Shown here one piece after another: positions 13,876-21,010 of a stretch of DNA of 23,303 nt. Position 1 is the stretch's first letter. The number at the start of each line of letters is the position of its first letter. Where the stretch lies: positions 1 to 23,303 of the forward strand of contig CAYQQU010000079.1 in NCBI GenBank assembly GCA_964419545.1, read 5' to 3'. The DNA comes from CAYQQU01 sp964419545. GTDB lineage: Bacteria > Bacteroidota > Bacteroidia > Chitinophagales > Saprospiraceae. The notes under the pieces were generated by a model that saw only the letters and a program-made list of their open reading frames with translations, searched no databases and was not told the origin of the DNA. Made by a program: the position numbers and the translations under genes.

Positions 13876-15510
13876 ATGAAGCGTCAATTTACCGTTCTTC
13901 GGGGGAGGTTTGCTTTGCAGGTTATCATGGTCGGCCTCTTGCTATCCCCTGTAGTAGCCTGCTGCCAGTTTAGCCATTTACCGCTCAATCAGGTGGAACG
14001 ATCGTGGTATGAAAATGATCTCCAGCGGCAGGCCCACGATCTCCACACCGCCATTTTGCCCTGGCGTACCAAGGAATTGACGGAGTTCAACCGGAAAGGC
14101 GAGCTGCAGAGCGACAGCATAATGAAGACCCGCAAATTCTGGAACTGGGTACAGCGCAAGCTGTGGCAGGAAAACTTCATCGCCGTACGGGGTGAAGATT
14201 ATCACTTGACCTTCAATCCCGTAGCCGTCTTTTCTCTGGGTCGAGACACCGAAGCTGACTACGACGACACCTTCCGCAATACCCGGGGTATCCGCATCGA
14301 AGGTGCGCTGGGTGATCATTTCTCCTTTTATTCAACGGTGGTGGAAACCCAGGCCCGCTTCCCGTTTTACGTTACCCAATTTGTCGCCGACAGCCGAGTG
14401 GCGCCGGGTTACTGGCTGCGTAAGGGTTTCCGGAACAGCGCTTTCGACTTTGCCTATGCCGCCGGAGAAGTGGCCTACACCCCCAATAAAACCTTCCACT
14501 TTCGCCTCGGCCACGCTAAGCAGTTCCTTGGGGAAGGCTACCGCTCGCTATTCATTTCTGACAATACGGTAAACTATCCCTTTTTCCGGATCGAGACGCA
14601 GTTCTGGAAAATAAAGTACGTCAACACCTGGGCGATCATGAACGATATCCGGTCCTCGGTGATGGTGGGCGACGTTTTCGCCAAAAAGTACCTCTCCATG
14701 CACTACCTGAGCGTGAACATCACGCCCCGGCTGAACGTCGGCTTGTTCGAAGGCATCATGTGGGGAGATGAGCTCAACCGCTACGGGTTTGACGTCAATT
14801 TCCTGAACCCGGTTATCCTCTACCGGCCGGTCGAGTTCGCACAGGGCGCCGATGGCGGCAATACCCTGATGGGGCTTAGTGCTGCATATCGATTTCCATT
14901 CGGTATCACCGCTTACGGTCAACTGGCGATCGACGAATTTACTTTTTCCGCGATCCGCGTCTGGGGAGAAGGCGATTGGCGCAATATGCTGAGCGGGCAG
15001 CTCGGCGCCAAATACGGTGACGCGTTCGGCATTCGCAACCTTTTTTTGCAGGTGGAGTACAACGCCGCCCGGCCCTACATTTACAGTCACCGCGACGTGA
15101 TCACCAACTGGGGGCATTACAACCAGCCGCTGGCGCATCCCTGGGGCGCCAACTTTGAAGAGTTTCTCTTTCGGGGCCACTACCGGATGCAGCGCTGGTT
15201 GTGGCAGTTTGCTTTTCATACCGGCCGGTTGGGCCGCGATACCCGCGATACCAACTGGGGAGGAGATATTTACAAACCCAACGTTGAACGCACAGTCGAT
15301 ACCGGCGTATTCATCGGCCAGGGCGTCAAGAGCCGCCTCGTCTTTTGGAGTGTTGACCTTTCCTATATTTTAAACCCTCAGTACAATCTGCGTTTACAAA
15401 CAGGCTTCCGCTACCGCAACGAAGCCGTCGCCGAGGGCGGGTTTCCTGATAGCCGCTATTTCTACTTTGGGCTGAGCACGGATGTTTATCATTCGTATCA
15501 GGACTTTTAG
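13876..15510 (+). CDS. Capsule-assembly Wzi/RemB-like outer-membrane protein
   Basis: This 544-residue protein has an N-terminal export signal (MKRQFTVLRGRFALQVIMVG... with SPVVACCQ near residue 30; VVAC could also be a lipobox). The body is rich in alternating aromatic and polar residues, as in a beta-barrel, and ends in a strand with aromatic residues (YHSYQDF). GLFEGIMWGDE, FLNPVILYRPVEFAQG and LRLQTGFRYRNEA resemble Bacteroidota capsule-assembly Wzi family and gliding protein RemB relatives. The expected role is surface attachment or export of the glycan at the outer membrane. Bases 14896-15510 (last 204 codons) are repeated exactly at 17007-17621. The protein is full length, so this copy is probably the functional one. 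Confidence 0.82.
   Translation: MKRQFTVLRGRFALQVIMVGLLLSPVVACCQFSHLPLNQVERSWYENDLQRQAHDLHTAILPWRTKELTEFNRKGELQSDSIMKTRKFWNWVQRKLWQENFIAVRGEDYHLTFNPVAVFSLGRDTEADYDDTFRNTRGIRIEGALGDHFSFYSTVVETQARFPFYVTQFVADSRVAPGYWLRKGFRNSAFDFAYAAGEVAYTPNKTFHFRLGHAKQFLGEGYRSLFISDNTVNYPFFRIETQFWKIKYVNTWAIMNDIRSSVMVGDVFAKKYLSMHYLSVNITPRLNVGLFEGIMWGDELNRYGFDVNFLNPVILYRPVEFAQGADGGNTLMGLSAAYRFPFGITAYGQLAIDEFTFSAIRVWGEGDWRNMLSGQLGAKYGDAFGIRNLFLQVEYNAARPYIYSHRDVITNWGHYNQPLAHPWGANFEEFLFRGHYRMQRWLWQFAFHTGRLGRDTRDTNWGGDIYKPNVERTVDTGVFIGQGVKSRLVFWSVDLSYILNPQYNLRLQTGFRYRNEAVAEGGFPDSRYFYFGLSTDVYHSYQDF
14896..15510 (+). repeat. 615-bp direct repeat, left copy (3' end of the Wzi-like gene)
   Basis: Starts CCATTCGGTATCACCGCTTA and ends at the TAG stop. 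It matches 17007-17621 with an offset of 2111 bp; the translations are identical throughout. Flanks differ on both sides. Confidence 0.93.
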
Positions 15511-15568
15511 CGGCGATATCCACAAATCCTGATCCTTCGAATGTCTGGCTATTGTTTTTTTAAGGCTA

Positions 15569-15607
15569 TTTTTGCAGATTGAAAGCCAAACTTTCAATCT
15601 GCAAAAA
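15569..15607 (+). promoter_or_regulatory. Perfect 17-bp hairpin ending on the start codon of DUF4143 ATPase 1
   Basis: TTTTTGCAGATTGAAAG (15569-15585), loop CCAAA, CTTTCAATCTGCAAAAA (15591-15607). The arms are fully complementary, and the last base of the right arm is the A of the ATG. As RNA it would bury the ribosome-binding region and start codon. As DNA it is a palindromic operator, or the inverted end of an insertion. Which one applies is inference. Confidence 0.75.
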
Positions 15608-16776
15608 TGAATCCACCACCCTACCTCCCTCGGCTGTTAGAAGCTACCGTCCAAAGATCGTTGGCTCGCAATCCCGCTACGGCGGTATTGGGTCCGCGGC
15701 AGTGTGGGAAGTCAACTTTGGTAAAACAATTGCTACGAGACCGGGAGGACGCCCTCTATTTGGACCTGGAGCGCCCCTCTGACCTGCGGAAGCTCGACGA
15801 CCCGGAGTGGTTTTTGGGGTCGCAGTTGGAACGGCTGGTGTGCCTGGACGAAGTACAACGGAAGCCGGAGCTTTTCCCTTTGTTGCGCAGTTTGATCGAT
15901 GAAGGCGACCGCCCGGGCATGTACTTGATCCTGGGCTCGGCTTCGCGCGATCTGCTGGCGCAAAGTTCGGAATCCCTGGCCGGGCGGATCAGCTTCAAGC
16001 GGCTGACGCCTTTTTTGTGGCAGGAAGTGGCTGACCAGGTTAGCACCGAGCAGTACCTGAGCCGGGGCGGGTTCCCGCGCAGCCTGCTCGCCCCGGATGA
16101 AGAGGCCGCCTACGAATGGCGCGAGGATTTCATTCAGACTTTTTTGGAGCGCGACCTGTTGCAGTTTGCCGGTTTTACGCCGGCTACCATGCGTCGGCTC
16201 TGGCAGATGCTGGCGCATACCAACGGACAGACCGTCAACTTGAGCATGCTGGGTAAGTCGCTGGAAGTCAGTCATACGACCGTCCGGCACTACATCGATC
16301 TCCTGGAGGATGCTTTTATGCTGTACCAGGTACGTCCTTATTCCGGGAACACCAGAAAACGATTGGTAAAATCACCGAAAGTTTACCTGGCCGATACGGG
16401 CATTGCCCATGCTTTACTAGGGCTGAGAGATTTCACCCAGGCGTCCGGCCACCCCGCTTTCGGGTCCCTTTGGGAAGCAGCGGTGCTGTCTAACCTGATC
16501 GGCCATTTTCCCAATCTGACCTACTCTTTTTTTCGCACGAGTACCGGCGATGAGATCGATTTTGTGCTCTCCGACGGGAACAAGGTCATGGCAGTTGAAT
16601 GTAAAGCTACGGTGGCCCCTAAACTAAGCAAAGGGAATCACGCGGCCTTGGACGAGATCCCGGCCAGGCAAGCGCTGGTCGCGGCGCCGGTAGCCGAAGG
16701 GTTTCCCCTGACACCCAATTGGCAAGTCGTTTCCCTGGGTGGGTTGATCCAGGCGGTCGGCGAGGTGTTTGGCTAG
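15607..16776 (+). CDS. AAA ATPase with DUF4143 domain, copy 1
   Basis: This 389-residue protein has Walker A G29-PRQCGKS-36, Walker B LVCLDEVQ (D81-E82), a sensor-like LILGSASRDLL (108-117) and a winged-helix segment (VNLSMLGKSLEVSHTTVRHY). The C-terminal DUF4143 region carries a PD-(D/E)XK-like pattern, E316-I-D318-FV ... V-E331-C-K333. Family members are abundant in Bacteroidota, are often near mobile DNA and have no established function. The ATG sits at the end of a perfect 17-bp hairpin. The gene lies between two identical copies of the Wzi-like 3' end, which marks it as an insertion or a product of a recent duplication. It is only distantly related to the ATPase at 17759. Confidence 0.93.
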   Translation: MNPPPYLPRLLEATVQRSLARNPATAVLGPRQCGKSTLVKQLLRDREDALYLDLERPSDLRKLDDPEWFLGSQLERLVCLDEVQRKPELFPLLRSLIDEGDRPGMYLILGSASRDLLAQSSESLAGRISFKRLTPFLWQEVADQVSTEQYLSRGGFPRSLLAPDEEAAYEWREDFIQTFLERDLLQFAGFTPATMRRLWQMLAHTNGQTVNLSMLGKSLEVSHTTVRHYIDLLEDAFMLYQVRPYSGNTRKRLVKSPKVYLADTGIAHALLGLRDFTQASGHPAFGSLWEAAVLSNLIGHFPNLTYSFFRTSTGDEIDFVLSDGNKVMAVECKATVAPKLSKGNHAALDEIPARQALVAAPVAEGFPLTPNWQVVSLGGLIQAVGEVFG

Positions 16777-17006
16777 TAGTGTCACCCTCATCTGCCAGGC
16801 TTATTTTGTTCCATTACTGTAAGGTAAGAGCATGTTTGGAGCTTGCTTCTATTGTAAATCAGGCTTGGATGTGTGGTAACTCACAAGCTAATGATTTTGC
16901 CCTTTTTTATGCATAGCAAAATCGCCACGGACTATTGAATCACAATACAGCTCCTGAACAGAGTCGACACCGCCCAACTCCAGATATAAAATGAAACACC
17001 CGTTTG

Positions 17007-17621
17007 CCATTCGGTATCACCGCTTACGGTCAACTGGCGATCGACGAATTTACTTTTTCCGCGATCCGCGTCTGGGGAGAAGGCGATTGGCGCAATATGC
17101 TGAGCGGGCAGCTCGGCGCCAAATACGGTGACGCGTTCGGCATTCGCAACCTTTTTTTGCAGGTGGAGTACAACGCCGCCCGGCCCTACATTTACAGTCA
17201 CCGCGACGTGATCACCAACTGGGGGCATTACAACCAGCCGCTGGCGCATCCCTGGGGCGCCAACTTTGAAGAGTTTCTCTTTCGGGGCCACTACCGGATG
17301 CAGCGCTGGTTGTGGCAGTTTGCTTTTCATACCGGCCGGTTGGGCCGCGATACCCGCGATACCAACTGGGGAGGAGATATTTACAAACCCAACGTTGAAC
17401 GCACAGTCGATACCGGCGTATTCATCGGCCAGGGCGTCAAGAGCCGCCTCGTCTTTTGGAGTGTTGACCTTTCCTATATTTTAAACCCTCAGTACAATCT
17501 GCGTTTACAAACAGGCTTCCGCTACCGCAACGAAGCCGTCGCCGAGGGCGGGTTTCCTGATAGCCGCTATTTCTACTTTGGGCTGAGCACGGATGTTTAT
17601 CATTCGTATCAGGACTTTTAG
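17007..17621 (+). pseudogene. Truncated duplicate of the Wzi-like gene (last 204 codons)
   Basis: This is an exact copy of 14896-15510, opening at CCATTCGGTATC and running to the same TAG. It lacks the signal peptide and about 340 N-terminal residues, so it cannot make an exported barrel; a TTG at 17004 and an out-of-frame ATG at 16991 are the only nearby starts. The 230-bp spacer before it (16777-17006) has no gene; it holds one small hairpin (GATTTTGC at 16893, GCAAAATC at 16916). Identity over 615 bp means the duplication is recent or the assembly is at fault. Confidence 0.9.
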
Positions 17622-17686
17622 GCGGCAGACTATTTCCACCTTTTTTTGCTTCTCTCTCCTATGTCAACGTTCTCAATTTCAAGATC

Positions 17687-17735
17687 AACCCTACTATTCT
17701 TTTACCCTTCCTTGACTTTAACCCCACTATTCTTT
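17687..17735 (+). promoter_or_regulatory. Paired 16-bp direct repeats upstream of DUF4143 ATPase 2
   Basis: AACCCTACTATTCTTT (17687-17702) and AACCCCACTATTCTTT (17720-17735) differ at one base and are 33 bp apart, about three helical turns. A partial inverted copy (TATAGGGTT, 17752-17760) overlaps the proposed start. This could be a paired operator for autoregulation, but it is not proven. Confidence 0.5.
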
Positions 17736-17758
17736 AAATTAGATGAAAAAATATAGGG

Positions 17759-19015
17759 TTGCAAATCAAACGAACATTGCTCGAGGGGCTCCGGTCACAT
17801 CTGGAAGCCAAAGAAATCACGCTTTTGGTCGGGTCCCGGCAGGCGGGCAAAACCACTTTGTTGCGAGCGTTGGCTGACGAGAAGCAGGCTGCCGGCGAAA
17901 TTTGCCTTTTTTTTAATCTTGACTATGAAGCGGATATGGACCTATTTGCCCGCCAGGAACCGTTGCTTCGACGGATAGCACTTGTGGCAGGTAATCAGAA
18001 AGCGTTGGTCTTCATCGACGAAATTCAGCGGAAAAAGAATGCCGGCCTGTTTCTGAAAGGCATTTATGATCAGTTGTTGCCTTACAAGTTCGTGGTCTCA
18101 GGCTCCGGCAGCCTTGAATTGAAAGAGCAGATCCATGAATCCCTCGCCGGTCGCAAGCGCATTTTTGAGCTGGAAACGGTGGGATTTGCAGAGTTTGCCA
18201 ATTATAAAACGCAATATGCTTTTGTAGGCCGGTTAGGGGATTATTGTGATCTGCATCCGGAGCGCGCAGAGCTGCTATTGCTCGAATACCTTAACTTCGG
18301 TGGTTATCCCCGGGTGGTGACGTCAGCCAGTATGACAGAAAAGGCAAGCATCCTTCGGGATATTTATCAGAGTTATGTGGAGAAAGATATCCGCTTGCTG
18401 CTTCAGATAGAAAAAAGCCGGTCATTTACGATCATGATGCGGTTATTGGCGCTGCGGATCGGCCAAACTATTGACTATTCCAATCTTTCAAAGAATGCCG
18501 AGCTCAGCTTTAATACGCTGAAAAAGTATTTGTGGTACGCCGAAAAAACTTTCGTGCTCGACCTTCTCTCTCCGTTTTTTCGAAATAAGGAAAAGGAAAT
18601 CATCAAGTCGCCGCAAGTCTATTATCGCGACCTGGGTTTACGCAACATCATCCTGGAAAAGGCCGGCCGGATCAACTCACTGCACGAGGCCGGTTTTGAG
18701 TTTCAGAACTTCGTTTACCGTTTATTGCGCGCTTACATCGGGGAACGACTCTTTACGCTACACTTCTGGCGCACCAAAAATCAGGCTGAGGTCGATTTTG
18801 TCATTGACCGCGGACTGGATCTCCTCCCAGTTGAAATCAAAGCCAAAAGGTTGAAGCAACCCACCCTAAGCCGGTCGCTGCGTAGTTTCTTATCGACCTA
18901 TCAACCGCAGGAAGCGTGGGTAGTCAATTTATCGCTGGATACCGTGATTGAAGTCGGAGAAACCAAAGTATTTTTCCGCCCTTGGTACCGCTTGCTTGAA
19001 GCGGTGAGTGAATGA
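17759..19015 (+). CDS. AAA ATPase with DUF4143 domain, copy 2
   Basis: This 418-residue protein has Walker A G25-SRQAGKTT (K31), Walker B ALVFIDEIQ (D87-E88), FVVSGSGSLELKEQIHESLAGR (111-132), then a winged-helix-like stretch around 240-262 and the DUF4143 C-terminus with E344-V-D346-FVID ... PV-E359-I-K361. The start is probably TTG 17759: an in-frame TGA lies at 17744 and no ATG precedes the conserved core. An ATG at 17743 is in another frame, so a small start-proximal frameshift is also possible. It is the second such ATPase within 3.4 kb but clearly diverged from the first, so not a product of the 615-bp duplication. It may respond to the direct repeats just upstream. Confidence 0.9.
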   Translation: MQIKRTLLEGLRSHLEAKEITLLVGSRQAGKTTLLRALADEKQAAGEICLFFNLDYEADMDLFARQEPLLRRIALVAGNQKALVFIDEIQRKKNAGLFLKGIYDQLLPYKFVVSGSGSLELKEQIHESLAGRKRIFELETVGFAEFANYKTQYAFVGRLGDYCDLHPERAELLLLEYLNFGGYPRVVTSASMTEKASILRDIYQSYVEKDIRLLLQIEKSRSFTIMMRLLALRIGQTIDYSNLSKNAELSFNTLKKYLWYAEKTFVLDLLSPFFRNKEKEIIKSPQVYYRDLGLRNIILEKAGRINSLHEAGFEFQNFVYRLLRAYIGERLFTLHFWRTKNQAEVDFVIDRGLDLLPVEIKAKRLKQPTLSRSLRSFLSTYQPQEAWVVNLSLDTVIEVGETKVFFRPWYRLLEAVSE

Positions 19016-19172
19016 ATGATATGGGCAAAGAAAAGGCGGCTCGAATGTTCGCCAACCGCGTAAAATTCAGGAACACTCTTGGACATAGCCCTTATGTGGT
19101 AGGAAACTGAAGAACCGCAGAACGGATGAACAGCAGAACAGAAGAAGTATAACGTCAATCCAAACCCACCAT

Positions 19173-20339
19173 ATGCAACCTAAGATCTGGCTCTCCTCTC
19201 CCCACCTCGGCACTGAAGAATTAGCCTTCGTCCACGAAGCCTTCGACACCAACTGGATCGCCCCGCTCGGCCCCAACGTCAACGGCTTTGAGGAAGATCT
19301 GCAGACCTACAATCAGGTGGCGCACGCCGCTGCGCTGTCGTCGGGCACCGGCGCCATCCACATCGCCATGCGCCTGCTGGGCGTCGAGCCGGGCGATTAC
19401 ATCCTGGTGCAGAGCTTCACCTTCTGTGGGTCGGCCAACCCGGTGACCTATGCCGGAGGTATTCCCGTATTCATCGACTCCGAGCCGGATACCTGGAATA
19501 TGTCGCCGGCGGCCCTGAAAGCAGCGATCGAAGCCATCAACGGGGATAAAGAAAAATACCCCGGTAAGATCCGCGGCGTGATGCCGGTGCACCTGTACGG
19601 CATGCCGGCCAAGATCTCGGAATTGATGGCCATTTGCGAAAAATACGACCTCCCGCTCATCGAAGACGCGGCGGAGAGCCTGGGGTCTACCTACCACGGC
19701 CGGGCGACGGGCTCCTTCGGGAAGATGGGCGTCTACTCTTTCAACGGCAACAAGATCATCACCACCAGCGGCGGCGGCGCCCTGGTGTCGAACGACCGGG
19801 CGCTGATCGAGAAGGCGCGCTTCCTCGCCACCCAGGCGCGCGACCCGGCGCCGCACTACCAGCATAGCGAGGTGGGCTTCAACTACCGCCTGAGCAACGT
19901 GCTGGCCGGCATCGGCCGCGGACAGATGCGCGTGCTCGACGAACGCATCGCCCAGCGCCGCGCCAACCACGACCGCTACCGCACCTTTTTTAGCCGCTGG
20001 AACGAACGCGGCTTCGATATCCGCTTCCAGGAAGAACAACCCGGCATGCGCAGCAACCGCTGGCTGACCTGCATCCTGGTCGACCCGGCCGACAACCCGC
20101 GCCTCTCCCGCGAGACTATCCGCCGGGCCCTGGCCGAAGACAATATCGAAGCACGCCCCCTCTGGAAGCCTATGCACCTGCAGCCGGTCTTCGCCGGCTA
20201 TCCCTTCTTCGGCGACGGCGTAGCGGAACGCCTCTTCGAAAGGGGCCTCTGCCTGCCCAGCGGCTCCAACCTCACGGAGAAGGACTTCGAGCGCATCTTC
20301 GAGGTGCTGGATGAGGTTTTATTGCATGTGTTGGTTTAA
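19173..20339 (+). CDS. DegT/DnrJ/EryC1/StrS family sugar aminotransferase
   Basis: This 388-residue PLP enzyme shows LSSGTGAIHIAMRLLGV (cofactor phosphate region), the conserved IEDAAESLGS (D165) and the PLP lysine K194 in FNGNKIITTSGGGALVS, all in the usual order; the length is typical. These enzymes transfer an amino group from glutamate to a keto-sugar nucleotide in the cytoplasm. The 4,6-dehydratase encoded downstream would supply a 4-keto-6-deoxy UDP-sugar, so the product may be a UDP-4-amino-4,6-dideoxy sugar, as made by PglE-type enzymes. The gene is much more GC-rich than genes 1510-7560, with long overlapping shadow frames on both strands. The 157-bp spacer before it has no gene. Confidence 0.95.
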   Translation: MQPKIWLSSPHLGTEELAFVHEAFDTNWIAPLGPNVNGFEEDLQTYNQVAHAAALSSGTGAIHIAMRLLGVEPGDYILVQSFTFCGSANPVTYAGGIPVFIDSEPDTWNMSPAALKAAIEAINGDKEKYPGKIRGVMPVHLYGMPAKISELMAICEKYDLPLIEDAAESLGSTYHGRATGSFGKMGVYSFNGNKIITTSGGGALVSNDRALIEKARFLATQARDPAPHYQHSEVGFNYRLSNVLAGIGRGQMRVLDERIAQRRANHDRYRTFFSRWNERGFDIRFQEEQPGMRSNRWLTCILVDPADNPRLSRETIRRALAEDNIEARPLWKPMHLQPVFAGYPFFGDGVAERLFERGLCLPSGSNLTEKDFERIFEVLDEVLLHVLV

Positions 20340-20425
20340 CGGCAAAGGTTATTTGAGTTGGGCTTGACTAGGAAGCCTTTTGTGGTTTAATAAATCCGCG
20401 CCGGCGGCCCGTTCGTTGTTTTTTA

Positions 20426-20580
20426 GTAACTACTTAGGTCCCTCCGATTGAGAGGCGAAAATGCCTGGTTTTGCCCCGGCCCTAAATGGGAGCCCAGGCA
20501 TTTTCGCCCTTTGCTCCCATTTAGGGTCGGGGCAAACAAAGGGCGAAAATGCCTTTAAAAGGAGGGACCTAAATAGTTAC
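20426..20580. mobile_element. 155-bp MITE (family B) with 20-bp TIRs and 8-bp TSD
   Basis: Ends are GTAACTACTTAGGTCCCTCC (20426-20445) and its inverted copy at 20561-20580, with one mismatch. GTTTTTTA flanks it on both sides (20418-20425, 20581-20588), an 8-bp target duplication. Inside are interlocking inverted words: 20454-20468 pairs with 20494-20508, 20470-20492 pairs with 20514-20536, and 20494-20508 can also pair with 20541-20554. No coding capacity. It lies between the aminotransferase and dehydratase genes. Confidence 0.92.
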
Positions 20581-20588
20581 GTTTTTTA

Positions 20589-21010
20589 ACCACAATAGGT
20601 ACAAAAGCTAGCGACAGGCCCAGCAACCGTGGTACCCTTTTGTAGTTCAGCCACCCACAAACAAGGAAATCACCCCAACGAACCGGACTTGCCGCGATAA
20701 GTATTCGTACATTTACCCATGAAGAGTTTTGCACACCTCCGCAGTCATTAAAACTTCGGAGGCGACCATTCGAAAAACGCCTTGTGCCATGCCAAACATA
20801 CTGTTCTCGAATGGAGGAGGCGTCAATGGGAACCAGCTTATTTTGTAGCTGATCGAGGCAAAATATTTATCCGGCTTCCTGGACGGACGCCGGAGTTCCG
20901 GCGAAGCTTTTTAACGCCAAGCCGCCGCAAAAGAAGCCGTTTCCATACGTCACCTCCGTTGGATAGCCGTATTTTGTTAGCAGCGCCGGCGCCGGAAAAC
21001 CAGAAATCTC
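20589..21010. other. Non-coding spacer upstream of the 4,6-dehydratase gene
   Basis: This 422-bp stretch has no convincing gene. A frame opening at 20782 only continues into the dehydratase gene out of frame. Small dyads are visible (CCTCCG ... CGGAGG near 20737-20763, and CCATTCGA ... TCGAATGG near 20766-20815). They may belong to a leader or promoter region, but I cannot assign a function. Confidence 0.45.

Noticed and set aside
14548..15219. Minus-strand frame repeated at 16932-17330
   Set aside because: It is repeated only because the underlying 615-bp Wzi-like segment is duplicated; antisense to a well-supported gene.
15607..19015. The two DUF4143 ATPases as a tandem duplication
   Set aside because: Lengths, Walker A sequences (GPRQCGKS versus GSRQAGKT) and upstream regions differ; they are old paralogues or independent arrivals, unlike the exact 615-bp repeat beside them.
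19221..20177. 318-residue minus-strand frame
   Set aside because: Antisense shadow of the DegT aminotransferase in GC-rich sequence; no motif or start context.
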